DNA from: an uncultured Bacilli bacterium
GTDB taxonomy: Bacteria > Bacillota_I > Bacilli_A > RF39 > UBA660
Direction: 5' to 3'
DNA: 64,000 bases
NCBI GenBank assembly: GCA_934149465.1
Contig: CAKPEZ010000004.1
Span: 36,853-100,852, forward strand
In this document: piece after piece, positions 46,515 through 55,438 of the stretch
Numbering within the stretch: position 1 is the first letter of the stretch
How the letters are laid out: each line of letters opens with the position of its first letter
The notes under the pieces: model-generated
The model's input: only the letters and a program-made list of their open reading frames with translations
The model's database searches: none
What the model was told of the DNA's origin: nothing
Made by a program: the position numbers and the translations under genes

Positions 46515-47483
46515 ATGAAGGAAGAAATGATTATACCTGTTCTAAATAAAATAAAAAAATCTAATAATATTTATATTATGCCTCATAAAGGAATAGATTT
46601 AGACGCCTTTGGAGCAAGTCTTGGCTTGTATTTTTACTTAAAAAGTATAGGAAAACATTGCCAAGTAGTTATAAGTGAGTATCAATATGACTTAAGCGTA
46701 GAAAAAGCTCTTAATGAGTTAAAGCATCAAGGATTAGAATTTGAACGCTATCAAGGAGATGAAAAATTTTTTGATAATGATCTTCTTATAGTTTTGGATT
46801 GCTATAAAAAAGAACTTACAGATAATGAAGCTGTCTATGAAAAAATTAAAAATAAAATTATTATTGATCATCATTATAGTACTGAAGATTTAGATAACAG
46901 TATTACAAGTTACATATATAATAATGCTTCATCAACTTGTGAATTAATTACAGAAATATTAAAAGAAGAAAATACTATTATTCCAGATTATATATATACC
47001 CTTTTACTTTCAGGAATAGCAGTTGATACAAGTAATTTTACTATGAAGGTAACTGCTTCTACTTATTTAATGGCTGCTTATCTAACTAATAAAGGGGCAG
47101 ATTTAAAAGAAATACAGTTTCTTTTAAAAGAAAATATAGAAGAATATTTTAAAATCCAAAAAGTTATAAAAAATATCAAAATTGTAAATGATGTTATTGC
47201 TATTAGCAAAGCAGATGATGAAATATATGATAAAGAATTTCTAGCAAAAGTGTCATCTACCCTACTGCGTTTTGAAGATATAGAAATATCATTTACTATT
47301 GGAAAAATTAGCGATAATATTGTTGGAATAAGCGCTAGAAGTCTTGGAAACTATGATGTATCTAAATATATGCGATTATTAAATGGTGGTGGTAGCATTA
47401 CTGATGCTGCCACACAAATAAAAGATACATCAATAGATAAAGTAGAAAATAAACTTTTAGAAACAATAAAAGGAGGGAAATAA
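46515..47483 (+). CDS. gdpP: DHH-DHHA1 phosphodiesterase, soluble half-length GdpP
   Basis: 322 residues equal to only the C-terminal half of GdpP (about 660), the c-di-AMP phosphodiesterase at this locus in Bacilli. DHH ligands H24, D28, D30, D94 and D117-H118-H119; DHHA1 signature N-G-G-G-S-I-T-D-A-A-T-Q-I from residue 289. The two membrane helices, PAS and degenerate GGDEF domains are absent; no upstream ORF supplies them. It may hydrolyse c-di-AMP, its linear product pApA, or other short nucleotides. The locus (rpsR-gdpP-rplI-dnaB) supports GdpP descent. Stop shares one base with the rplI start. Confidence 0.85.
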   Translation: MKEEMIIPVLNKIKKSNNIYIMPHKGIDLDAFGASLGLYFYLKSIGKHCQVVISEYQYDLSVEKALNELKHQGLEFERYQGDEKFFDNDLLIVLDCYKKELTDNEAVYEKIKNKIIIDHHYSTEDLDNSITSYIYNNASSTCELITEILKEENTIIPDYIYTLLLSGIAVDTSNFTMKVTASTYLMAAYLTNKGADLKEIQFLLKENIEEYFKIQKVIKNIKIVNDVIAISKADDEIYDKEFLAKVSSTLLRFEDIEISFTIGKISDNIVGISARSLGNYDVSKYMRLLNGGGSITDAATQIKDTSIDKVENKLLETIKGGK

Positions 47484-47926
47484 TGAAAGTAATTTTTATC
47501 AAAGATTTACGTGGTCAAGGAAAGAAGTCTGAAATCAAAGAGGTTTCTGATGGTTATGCTCAAAATTTTCTAATTAAAAACGGATATGCAGTTAAATATA
47601 CTAAAACTAGTTCTACTCGTTTAGAAAACGATCTTATTTTAAATGAAAAAGAAACTAAAAGAAAAACCGAAGAAGCTTTAAAAATAAAAGAATCTCTTGA
47701 AAAATTAAACTTAAAGTTCCCAGTAAAAACTGGTGTTCAGGATAAAGTATTTGGTTCTATTTCTAGTAAACAGATAGAAACTGAACTAACTAAGAAAGGT
47801 TTTAAAATAGATAAAAAAAATATAGAGATAGTAAACCCTATTTCTAGTTTGGGATATCATAATATAGTTATAAATCTATTTAAGAATGTGAGTGCTAATA
47901 TAAAAATAGAAGTTGTAAAAAAATAA
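47483..47926 (+). CDS. rplI: 50S ribosomal protein L9
   Basis: 147 residues: N-terminal domain with M-K-V-I-F-I-K-D-L-R-G-Q-G-K-K, then D-G-Y-A-Q-N-F-L-I, a long connecting helix, and the C-terminal domain with K-V-F-G-S-I-S. AGGAGG in the preceding gene's end. Confidence 0.96.
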   Translation: MKVIFIKDLRGQGKKSEIKEVSDGYAQNFLIKNGYAVKYTKTSSTRLENDLILNEKETKRKTEEALKIKESLEKLNLKFPVKTGVQDKVFGSISSKQIETELTKKGFKIDKKNIEIVNPISSLGYHNIVINLFKNVSANIKIEVVKK

Positions 47927-47947
47927 AAATAAAAGAAGGTGAAATCC

Positions 47948-49303
47948 ATGAAAGAAAGAACATTGCCTCATAATCTTGAAGCAGAACAATCCCTATTAGG
48001 GTCTATGTTCATGTCTTTTGGTGCCCTTCAAAAAGCGTGCGAAGAAGTCGACCGAGATATATTTTATCAAGAAAATAATGCTAAAATATTTGAAGTAATT
48101 AAATACTTGTATGAAAATCAAATTCCAGTAAATAATTCTTCGGTAATAACTGAATTAGTTAAACGTTCTTGGTTAATACCAGTAGGTGGTGCACCATATT
48201 TAAGTGAAATCCAAAATAGTGTTGCTACTGGTGCTAATGTAGAATATTATATTAATATTGTCTTAGAGCAATATACCCTAAGAAGGATGATTGAAGTAGC
48301 AACTAATATTGTTACTGAGTCTTTTAAAAATGAAAGTAACGTTGCAGATTTGATGGAACTTGCTGAAACCAGTATCTTAAATGTTGCTAAAAGTAGAAAA
48401 ACTGGAGAATTTCGAAAAATTCAAGATGTTTTAACTAAGACACAAGAAGATATAGAGTTACTTGCAAAACAAAAAGGAGCAGTTACTGGACTTACTAGTG
48501 GATTATATGATTTTGATGCTCTTACTTCTGGCTTTCATCCCAAACAATTAATAATTATTGCAGCACGACCTGCTGTTGGTAAAAGTGCTCTTGCTTTAAA
48601 TATGTTAACAGCGGCCGCAAAATCTACTAAGAAGTCTATTGCAATGTTTTCTCTTGAAATGCCTGCCGAACAATTAGCAATGCGTATGCTTAGTTCTTTA
48701 GGACAAATTAATGGTAAAAAATTACAAACTGGTAAATTAGAAAGCGAAGATTGGAGGCGTCTTAATGAAGCTATAAGTCAGCTTTCTGATACTAACATTT
48801 ATTTTCATGATGCTGGAGGAATTACCATTGGAGAAATTAAGGCTAAATGTCGAAGACTTTCTACGCAAGGAGAAGGTCTTGGCATGGTAATTCTAGACTA
48901 TTTGCAGTTAGTAAGTGGTTCTTCTAAAAGTAGCCAAGCTAATCGTCAACAAGAAGTATCTGAAATATCTAGAGGACTAAAAACTATGGCTATGGAATTA
49001 GATGTCCCAGTAATAGCGCTAGCTCAGTTATCACGTGATGTTGAGAAAAGAACTGATAAAAGACCAGTTTTAAGTGATTTGCGTGAATCTGGTTCTATTG
49101 AACAAGATGCCGATATTGTAGTAGCAATCCATCCTAAAGATGGAACAGAAAATTTACCTCCAGATGATTCAGTACCGTCACCTACAGAACTTATTATCTT
49201 AAAACATCGTAATGGACCTACTGGTACTATTAATATTTTGTTTAAAAAAAACACATCAACCTTCCTATCATATAAGAAAGAAGATGATTTAAGTGGCAAA
49301 TAA
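47948..49303 (+). CDS. dnaB: replicative DNA helicase DnaB (DnaC in Bacillus)
   Basis: Hexameric fork helicase, 451 residues from the ATG at 47948 (after GAAGGTG; a GTG three codons earlier overlaps that site). N-terminal P-H-N-L-E-A-E-Q-S-L-L-G, Walker A A-R-P-A-V-G-K-S, S-L-E-M motif, Walker B V-I-L-D-Y-L-Q-L, and the C-terminal Q-L-S-R-x-V-E-K-R with L-R-E-S-G-S-I-E-Q-D-A-D. Normal length. Confidence 0.97.
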   Translation: MKERTLPHNLEAEQSLLGSMFMSFGALQKACEEVDRDIFYQENNAKIFEVIKYLYENQIPVNNSSVITELVKRSWLIPVGGAPYLSEIQNSVATGANVEYYINIVLEQYTLRRMIEVATNIVTESFKNESNVADLMELAETSILNVAKSRKTGEFRKIQDVLTKTQEDIELLAKQKGAVTGLTSGLYDFDALTSGFHPKQLIIIAARPAVGKSALALNMLTAAAKSTKKSIAMFSLEMPAEQLAMRMLSSLGQINGKKLQTGKLESEDWRRLNEAISQLSDTNIYFHDAGGITIGEIKAKCRRLSTQGEGLGMVILDYLQLVSGSSKSSQANRQQEVSEISRGLKTMAMELDVPVIALAQLSRDVEKRTDKRPVLSDLRESGSIEQDADIVVAIHPKDGTENLPPDDSVPSPTELIILKHRNGPTGTINILFKKNTSTFLSYKKEDDLSGK

Positions 49304-50777
49304 ATGGACTATTTCAATGATTTTTATGGTTATTGTAGTAAGTATTTTTCTTGTTTTATTTGGTTATACTAATACGAGAAATAAAATTCCTAGCGAAGTA
49401 TATAAAGTTTATCTTGATGGAGATGAAATAGGAAATATTTCATCAAAAGAAAAGTTTGAAGAGTTAATCAATGTTAATCAAGAAGCACTTAAGAAAAAAT
49501 ATGAAGTTGATAATATTTATGCTCCTAAGGGCGTTGAAATAAAAAAAGTTATTACATATAACAATAAATTAGATAATGAAATAGTAGTATATGATAAAAT
49601 TAATAATAAAAAACCGTTCACTGTAAAAGGAACAATTATTACTATTACTGATAGCGATGGCAATAAAAAATATATCAATGTCTTAAAAAAATCAATATTT
49701 GATGATGCTTTAAAAATTATGATTAAAGCTTTTGTTGGAGAAGAAAGTTATACTAAGTATATGAATGGTACTCAAGATAAGATTGAAGATGAAGGAAGCA
49801 CTATTGAAAATATTAGTTCTTCTGAAACTATAACATATAAAGAAGACTTAATTTCTACCAACGAAGATATTTTTATGGATGCTGATAATCTAGCTCGTTA
49901 TTTAATGTATGGAACAACAAACTTACAAACAACATATACAGTTAAAGCAGGAGAAACAATAGAAGAAATTGCTAATAATAATAGAATGAACGTTCAAGAA
50001 TTCTTAATTGCTAATCCACAGTTTACTAATGCTAATAACTTATTATATGAGTCTCAGCAAGTTATTGTAGAATTAACTAATCCATTAATAAATATAGTTG
50101 TTGAAAAAACAGTTGTAGAAATTCAAGAAAAAGCTTTTCAAACAGAAATTCAATATGATTCTGATAAAAATATTGGTTATCAAGAAGAAGTACGTGCTGG
50201 AGAAAATGGTTCATATTTAGTAGTATCTACAGCGCAGTATATAAATGGTCAGTTAACCGGTTCTTCAGTAAATCAGTCAACTGAGTTAAAACCTGCAATC
50301 AATAGAATCTTGGTAAAAGGCGATAAATATGTTCCTAGCGTAGCAGATTTATCATATTGGGCATGGCCTACTAAAACACCATATACGGTTACTACTAATT
50401 ATCAGTATCGTTGGGGTGAATTCCATGGAGCTATTGATATAACTGGAACTGGTTATGGTTCTGATATCTATGCTGCTAATAATGGAACTGTCTATAAAGT
50501 AGGATCTGGTCACAAAACTAGAGGAGTTTATGTTATTATTAAACACAATGTAAATAATCTATATACTATTTATCAGCACTTAGCTAGTTATAGTGTTGTT
50601 GAAGGACAAACAGTTACTAGAGGACAGAGAATAGGTGCAATGGGAAATAGTGGATTTGTTTCTCCTAAGCCAAGTGCTTCTAATCCATATGCAGGTACCC
50701 ATTTACACTTTGCCTTTTTCTATGGCCCACCAGGTGAAGGCGGACAATATACTAATCCATGGAATTTCTACCGATGA
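49293..50777 (+). CDS. membrane-anchored LysM-G5-M23 peptidoglycan hydrolase
   Basis: 494 residues. Membrane anchor (6-24), an unassigned region (30-200), LysM domain (about 214-260), G5 domain (about 272-350), and an M23 endopeptidase with zinc ligands H378-x-x-x-D382 and H470-L-H472. All catalytic residues are present, so this is probably an active wall endopeptidase, unlike SpoIIQ. GTG start overlapping the end of dnaB; its TGA overlaps the walJ ATG. It takes the place of the walRK-yycHI genes that precede walJ in Bacillus. Confidence 0.9.
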   Translation: MANKWTISMIFMVIVVSIFLVLFGYTNTRNKIPSEVYKVYLDGDEIGNISSKEKFEELINVNQEALKKKYEVDNIYAPKGVEIKKVITYNNKLDNEIVVYDKINNKKPFTVKGTIITITDSDGNKKYINVLKKSIFDDALKIMIKAFVGEESYTKYMNGTQDKIEDEGSTIENISSSETITYKEDLISTNEDIFMDADNLARYLMYGTTNLQTTYTVKAGETIEEIANNNRMNVQEFLIANPQFTNANNLLYESQQVIVELTNPLINIVVEKTVVEIQEKAFQTEIQYDSDKNIGYQEEVRAGENGSYLVVSTAQYINGQLTGSSVNQSTELKPAINRILVKGDKYVPSVADLSYWAWPTKTPYTVTTNYQYRWGEFHGAIDITGTGYGSDIYAANNGTVYKVGSGHKTRGVYVIIKHNVNNLYTIYQHLASYSVVEGQTVTRGQRIGAMGNSGFVSPKPSASNPYAGTHLHFAFFYGPPGEGGQYTNPWNFYR

Positions 50778-51532
50778 GAATAGTTGTATTATCTAGTGGT
50801 AGTAAGGGAAATACTACATATATGGAATTTGGCAAAGAAAAAATGCTTATTGATGCTGGTAATAATAATAAATATATTACTTTTAAATTAGAAGAATTAA
50901 ATGTATCTCTTCAAGATATTAATGAAATATTACTTACACATACTCATATAGATCATACCGCAGGATTAAAAGTATTATTAAAAAAAACAAATGCTAAAGT
51001 TTATTTAACTAAAGAAATGCTTGCAGATTTACCGTTTATTGAAAATTATCAATTAATAGAGGATTTAACTTTTAAATGTGGGGAAGTTTTAGTAAATGCT
51101 TTTAAAACTTCTCATGATGCAAGCTCTTCTTTAGGATATGTTATCACTTATGAAAATAAAAAGATTACTTATGTAACAGATACTGGGTATATTAACAGTA
51201 GATATTTTGAATTGCTCAAAAATAGTGATCTTTATATAATGGAAAGTAATCATGATGTTGAAAAGCTTATGGAAGGAAAATATCCTTTTGAATTAAAAAA
51301 AAGAATACTAAGTGATAAAGGTCATTTATCTAATACAGATGCTTCTAAGTATTTATGTGAATTTCTTGGTAATAATACAAAATACATCTTTTTAGCACAT
51401 CTTAGTGAAGAAAATAATGATCCTGAAATTGCGCTTCATACTTTGGAGGAACGTTTAAATAAAATTGATAATAAAGTAGAAAAAATATATATTGGGAAAC
51501 AAAATGAGATGAGTGAGGTTATTAATTTATGA
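50774..51532 (+). CDS. walJ: metallo-beta-lactamase-fold exonuclease WalJ/YycJ
   Basis: 252 residues from the ATG at 50774 (ATGA overlap with the preceding gene). Zinc motif T-H-T-H-I-D-H (55-61), further ligands in S-H-D-A, D-T-G, and A-H-L-S. Matches YycJ, a 5'-3' exonuclease-like protein tied to mismatch repair and wall growth. Followed by rlmH with a four-base overlap. Confidence 0.92.
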   Translation: MRIVVLSSGSKGNTTYMEFGKEKMLIDAGNNNKYITFKLEELNVSLQDINEILLTHTHIDHTAGLKVLLKKTNAKVYLTKEMLADLPFIENYQLIEDLTFKCGEVLVNAFKTSHDASSSLGYVITYENKKITYVTDTGYINSRYFELLKNSDLYIMESNHDVEKLMEGKYPFELKKRILSDKGHLSNTDASKYLCEFLGNNTKYIFLAHLSEENNDPEIALHTLEERLNKIDNKVEKIYIGKQNEMSEVINL

Positions 51533-51963
51533 TAAAGATACTTTGTGTAGGAAAGATAAAAGAAAACTATTTGAAAGAAGCAATTGCTGATTATCAAAAA
51601 AGAATATCAAAATATCATAAATTAGAAATTATTGAAGTTCCTGACAGTGATATTTCAAAAGAAGAAGATTATCTTTTAAAAAATATAAATCAAAAAGATT
51701 ATATAATTACTCTAGAAATAGAAGGAAAGCAAATAAAATCCTTAGAATTAGCTAAAAAGATAGATGAAGTATTTATTACTAATAGTAGTATTACTTTTGT
51801 AATAGGAGGATCATATGGACTGTCTTCTAAGATAAAAGAATTAAGTAATTTTCATCTTTCTTTTTCATTATTAACATTTCCTCATGGTTTATTTAGAGTA
51901 ATATTACTTGAACAGATATATCGAGCTTTCAAAATTTTAAATAATGAGAGCTATCATAAATAA
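51529..51963 (+). CDS. rlmH: 23S rRNA pseudouridine-1915 N3-methyltransferase
   Basis: 144-residue SPOUT methyltransferase. Contains G-K-I-K-E-x-Y, the knot segment T-F-V-I-G-G-S-Y-G-L, and F-P-H-G-L-F-R-V-I-L-L-E-Q-I-Y-R-A. Normal length. Coupled to walJ. Confidence 0.97.
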   Translation: MIKILCVGKIKENYLKEAIADYQKRISKYHKLEIIEVPDSDISKEEDYLLKNINQKDYIITLEIEGKQIKSLELAKKIDEVFITNSSITFVIGGSYGLSSKIKELSNFHLSFSLLTFPHGLFRVILLEQIYRAFKILNNESYHK

Positions 51964-51980
51964 AAAGAGGGATTGATAAA

Positions 51981-53153
51981 ATGAAATTTGTAATATTAAC
52001 TGAAAAAGAATTTGAAAAATACGAAGGGACATTTCCTAATAGTTATTTTTATCAAACAACAAATTGGGCTCACTTAAAAGAAAATAACGCTTGGAAAGCT
52101 CATTATACTGCAATAAAGGAAAAAGATAAAGTAGTAGGAATTGGAATGCTATTAGAAAAAAAGCTCTTCTTAAACAAAAGTTTATTCTATTTACCAAGAG
52201 GTTTTCTTACTGATTATAAAAATACTAAATATTTAAAGTTTTATACTGAATCATTAAAAGAATATGTTAAGAACAATAATGGAATTTTCTTTAAGATAGA
52301 TCCACTAATTTGGTATAAAGAAAGAGACAATACTGCTAATATTGTTGAAGGTGGTATTGATAATGAAAATATTGTAAATGATTTAAAGAAAATGGGATAT
52401 ATTCACAAAGGATTTACTAAAGGATATACTGATGAATATCAAGCTAGATGGTCCTATGCTTTAAATATTAAAGATAAGACTTTTGAAGAAATTTTTTCTA
52501 AGATGCATGAACGTGCTAAAAGAAGTATTAAAAAGTATCAAAAATATCCATTGATTAGCAAGTTTTTAACTAGTAAAAATATAGATGATTTTTTTGAATT
52601 AACAGAGCATACTTGTAAAAGGCAAAAACAATCTAACAGAACTAAAAAATATTATCAAAAAATATATGATGTTTTTTCTAAGAATGAAGATGTTAAAATA
52701 CTAGTAATATATTTAAATAAAAAAGAATATCTAGATAAATTTGATGAAAAAGATCCTTCATATTCGTTAGTATTAGAAGATAAAAGAGAAGAAATCCCCT
52801 TAGCAGGTGGCTTATTTATTTGTCATGCTAAGACGGTCAATTATGTATATGGATGTGCTTATCAAGATTATATGAAGATAATGGCTCAATACAAAGTGCA
52901 GTGTGATATGATTAAATATGCTATTGAAAATAAATATGAAACATATGATTTTGGGGGAATAACTGGTAATTTTGATCCAGAAAGCCATGCCTACGGAATA
53001 TATGGATTTAAAAGAGGGTTTGCTGGTTATGTTATTGAATATATTGGTGAGTTTGATTATCCTGTAAATAAATTTTATTACTTCCTTTATAAAATATTAT
53101 ATCGGGGATATGAACTAATGAAAAAGATAAGACAGAAAAAGATAAAAGAGTAA
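51981..53153 (+). CDS. FemABX-family aminoacyl transferase for peptidoglycan cross-bridge
   Basis: 390 residues, twin GNAT-like folds typical of FemA/FemB/MurM, which add amino acids to lipid II from aminoacyl-tRNA. Features: Q-T-T-N-W-A-H-L-K near residue 26, Y-L-P-R-G-F, the K-M-H-E-R-A-K-R-S-I-K-K-Y segment, and Y-D-F-G-G-I-T-G-N-F near the end with G-I-Y-G-F-K-R-G-F. It implies branched wall stem peptides. Which amino acid is added is unknown. Confidence 0.9.
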   Translation: MKFVILTEKEFEKYEGTFPNSYFYQTTNWAHLKENNAWKAHYTAIKEKDKVVGIGMLLEKKLFLNKSLFYLPRGFLTDYKNTKYLKFYTESLKEYVKNNNGIFFKIDPLIWYKERDNTANIVEGGIDNENIVNDLKKMGYIHKGFTKGYTDEYQARWSYALNIKDKTFEEIFSKMHERAKRSIKKYQKYPLISKFLTSKNIDDFFELTEHTCKRQKQSNRTKKYYQKIYDVFSKNEDVKILVIYLNKKEYLDKFDEKDPSYSLVLEDKREEIPLAGGLFICHAKTVNYVYGCAYQDYMKIMAQYKVQCDMIKYAIENKYETYDFGGITGNFDPESHAYGIYGFKRGFAGYVIEYIGEFDYPVNKFYYFLYKILYRGYELMKKIRQKKIKE

Positions 53154-53176
53154 TTATCTTTTACTTTTCTTTTTCT
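53137..53176 (+). terminator. femX terminator
   Basis: AAAAGATAA (53137-53145) pairs with TTATCTTTT (53154-53162), followed by a T-rich tract. It overlaps the stop codon. Confidence 0.7.
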
Positions 53177-53220
53177 TTAAAATTTGATACAATAGTTATT
53201 AGTGAATAGAAGGTGACGTT

Positions 53221-54030
53221 ATGGGAAAAATAATTGCGATGGTAAATCAAAAAGGTGGAGTTGGAAAGACTACTACTAGTATTAATTTAGCAGCATCGCT
53301 TGGAATCCTAGACAAAAAAGTCTTATTAGTTGATTTAGATCCACAAGGAAACGCTACTACTGGAGTTGGTATTAATAAAGGTGATTTGTCTGCAACTATT
53401 TATGAAGTGTTAACTGATCATGCACAAATAGAAGATGCTATAATTGAAACCAAATATAAGAATTTAAGTATTTTACCAGCAACAGTTAATCTTGCTGGAT
53501 TAGATATAGAATTTTTGAAAAAAGAAGATCATGCTAGTAGTGAGAATTTTGATAAGACTATTCAATTAAAAGATAAATTATCTAAAGTAAAAGATAAATA
53601 TGATTTTATTATAATAGATTGTCCGCCTTCTCTTGGTATTTTGACTACAAATGCTTTAACTGCAGCTAATTCCGTTATTATTCCTGTTCAGTGTGAATTC
53701 TTTGCCTTAGAAGGAATAATGCAACTTATAAACACGATTATGCTTGCTCAAAAAAAGTTAAATCCTAAATTAGATATAGAAGGAGTTCTTTTAACAATGC
53801 TTAATTCTAGGACGAACTTAGGTTTAGAAGTAGTAGAAAATATTAGAGGTTTCTTTAAAGAGAGGGTTTATAATACGATTATTCCTCGTCTAATTAGATT
53901 ATCAGAAGCTCCAAGTCATGGAAAACCCATAGTAGCGTATGATCCAACTAGTAGAGGAACGTTAGCTTATTTAAATTTAGCTAAGGAGGTAATAGAAAGA
54001 AATGGAACAAAAGAAGAAAGCGTTAGGTAG
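53221..54030 (+). CDS. parA: chromosome partitioning ATPase ParA (Soj)
   Basis: 269 residues. Deviant Walker A K-G-G-V-G-K-T-T (11-18), D-L-D-P-Q-G-N-A-T-T-G, and Walker B I-I-D-C-P-P-S. Works with ParB on the parS sites at 3.2-3.6 kb. A TACAAT -10 lies about 25 bases upstream. It overlaps parB by 29 bases, which is long for this pair. Confidence 0.95.
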   Translation: MGKIIAMVNQKGGVGKTTTSINLAASLGILDKKVLLVDLDPQGNATTGVGINKGDLSATIYEVLTDHAQIEDAIIETKYKNLSILPATVNLAGLDIEFLKKEDHASSENFDKTIQLKDKLSKVKDKYDFIIIDCPPSLGILTTNALTAANSVIIPVQCEFFALEGIMQLINTIMLAQKKLNPKLDIEGVLLTMLNSRTNLGLEVVENIRGFFKERVYNTIIPRLIRLSEAPSHGKPIVAYDPTSRGTLAYLNLAKEVIERNGTKEESVR

Positions 54031-54880
54031 AGGGTTAGAACAATTATTTAATAATGAAGGAATAGATTTTGATTCTTTTGAAGAAAATATTATTAAATCT
54101 TCTAAACCTTCTGATGTTGTAGAAATATCATTAGATGAAATAAGAAGTAATCCATATCAACCAAGAAAAACTTTTAATCAAGAAGCATTAGATGAACTTG
54201 CTGAATCAATAAAGAATTATGGAGTATTTCAACCAATAATAGTAAAGAAAAGTATAAAAGGATATGATATAGTAGCAGGAGAAAGACGTGTTAAAGCTTC
54301 TTTATTGGCAGGGCAAAAAACAATACCAGCAATTATCAGAGATTTTTCTGATGATGAAATGCGTGAGATTGCTTTATTAGAAAACTTACAAAGAGAAAAT
54401 TTAACTGCAATAGAATTAGCGTGGGCTTATAAAGGAATAATTGATAGCCTTCATATAAGGCAAGAAGATTTAGCTGCTAAAATAGGAAAAAGCCGAAGCC
54501 ACGTTACAAATACTTTAGGACTATTAAGATTGCCAGAAAATGTTCAAAATATGATATTAGAAAATAAAATTTCAATGGGGCATGCAAGGGTACTTAGTAA
54601 ATTAGATAATGATGAAGAAATTTCTAAGATTGCTCAAAAAGTGGTTGATGAAAATATTAGTGTTCGTGATCTAGAAGAAATTAGTACTGATGAACACTTA
54701 GAAAAGAAAGTTCCTATTAAAAGAGTTGAGCATGAAAATAAGTATAATTATATTGAAAATGAATTGCGTGATGTATTAGGAACCAAAGTTAAAGTAAATA
54801 ATGGTAAAATGGAAATATTCTTTGATAGTGAATCGGATTTAATTAGAATATTAGATATTATGGATATAGAAATAAAGTAG
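54002..54880 (+). CDS. parB: chromosome partitioning protein ParB (Spo0J)
   Basis: 292-residue CTP-switch clamp. Starts M-E-Q-K-K-K-A-L-G-R-G-L-E-Q-L-F (ParA-contacting tail). CTP motifs G-E-R-R-V-K-A and E-N-L-Q-R, HTH with S-R-S-H-V-T-N, parS-reading region G-H-A-R-V-L, and a C-terminal dimer domain. The loop after ENLQR reads N-L-T-A-I-E-L-A, differing from the common N-P-I-E-E-A. AAGGAGGT within parA precedes its ATG. Confidence 0.96.
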   Translation: MEQKKKALGRGLEQLFNNEGIDFDSFEENIIKSSKPSDVVEISLDEIRSNPYQPRKTFNQEALDELAESIKNYGVFQPIIVKKSIKGYDIVAGERRVKASLLAGQKTIPAIIRDFSDDEMREIALLENLQRENLTAIELAWAYKGIIDSLHIRQEDLAAKIGKSRSHVTNTLGLLRLPENVQNMILENKISMGHARVLSKLDNDEEISKIAQKVVDENISVRDLEEISTDEHLEKKVPIKRVEHENKYNYIENELRDVLGTKVKVNNGKMEIFFDSESDLIRILDIMDIEIK

Positions 54881-54904
54881 GATTTACCAGTCCTTCTTTT
54901 TTTA
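54878..54904 (+). terminator. parAB terminator (weak)
   Basis: AGGA and TCCT with an 8-base loop, followed by TTCTTTTTTT. The stem is short. Confidence 0.5.
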
Positions 54905-54913
54905 TGGCATGCT

Positions 54914-55095
54914 TTGACAGAATAAAAATAATCGTTTAAATATTATAGAATTTTTTATTATATTAATATGATACAATAAAATCGTATAAATTTTAAAATA
55001 TAAGAAATATGTCGGAATTTGTAGGCTTTAAAACATTGAAAATAAAGAAATAGAAAGATATAATTAACTTGGAAGTAAGAAGGAGAGGTGCAAAT
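54914..55095 (+). promoter_or_regulatory. cold-shock gene promoter and long leader
   Basis: TTGACA (54914-54919) is followed 17 bases later by a TAAATA, and a second possible -10, TGATACAAT, ends near 54976. Either gives an untranslated leader of about 110-150 bases before the csp ATG, the arrangement seen in cold-shock genes whose leader RNA responds to temperature. No clear hairpin was identified by eye. Confidence 0.5.
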
Positions 55096-55311
55096 ATGAG
55101 TGGCAAAGTAAAATGGTTTAATAATGAAAAAGGCTATGGCTTTATTGACTATATGGCTGATGAAGACATTTTTGTTCATTATTCTGCAATTAAACAAGAA
55201 GGTTACAAAACCCTTACAGAAGGTCAAGTAGTTAACTTCGATTTAATTGAAACTCCTAAAGGCTTACAAGCTATCAATGTTATCGCAAATAGCGAAGCTA
55301 AGGTTAACTAA
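55096..55311 (+). CDS. cold-shock protein (CspA family)
   Basis: 71 residues, single cold-shock OB fold. RNP1 K-G-Y-G-F-I and RNP2 I-F-V-H-Y are intact; the start M-S-G-K-V-K-W-F-N is typical. AGGAGAGGTG precedes the ATG at 55096. An in-frame extension to 55069 is rejected because it covers that site. Nucleic acid chaperone role inferred from family. Confidence 0.95.
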   Translation: MSGKVKWFNNEKGYGFIDYMADEDIFVHYSAIKQEGYKTLTEGQVVNFDLIETPKGLQAINVIANSEAKVN

Positions 55312-55320
55312 AGAAATAGA

Positions 55321-55360
55321 CTGATAATAATATTTTATATTTATCAGCTTTCTTTTTTTT
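55321..55360 (+). terminator. csp terminator
   Basis: CTGATAA (55321-55327) pairs with TTATCAG (55341-55347), followed by CTTTC and T8. Confidence 0.8.
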
Positions 55361-55366
55361 GTAAAA

Positions 55367-55407
55367 TTAGCACTCTATATTGACAAGTGCTAATTTTGTG
55401 ATATAAT
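55367..55407 (+). promoter_or_regulatory. CIRCE operator (HrcA) overlapping the clpB promoter
   Basis: TTAGCACTC (55367-55375), nine bases, AAGTGCTAA (55385-55393): the CIRCE inverted repeat with one change. The promoter TTGACA (55380-55385), 16-base spacer, TATAAT (55402-55407) lies over it, so HrcA binding would block transcription. Confidence 0.93.
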
Positions 55408-55438
55408 ATTAATGTAACTAGTAAAGGAGAGTGATATT

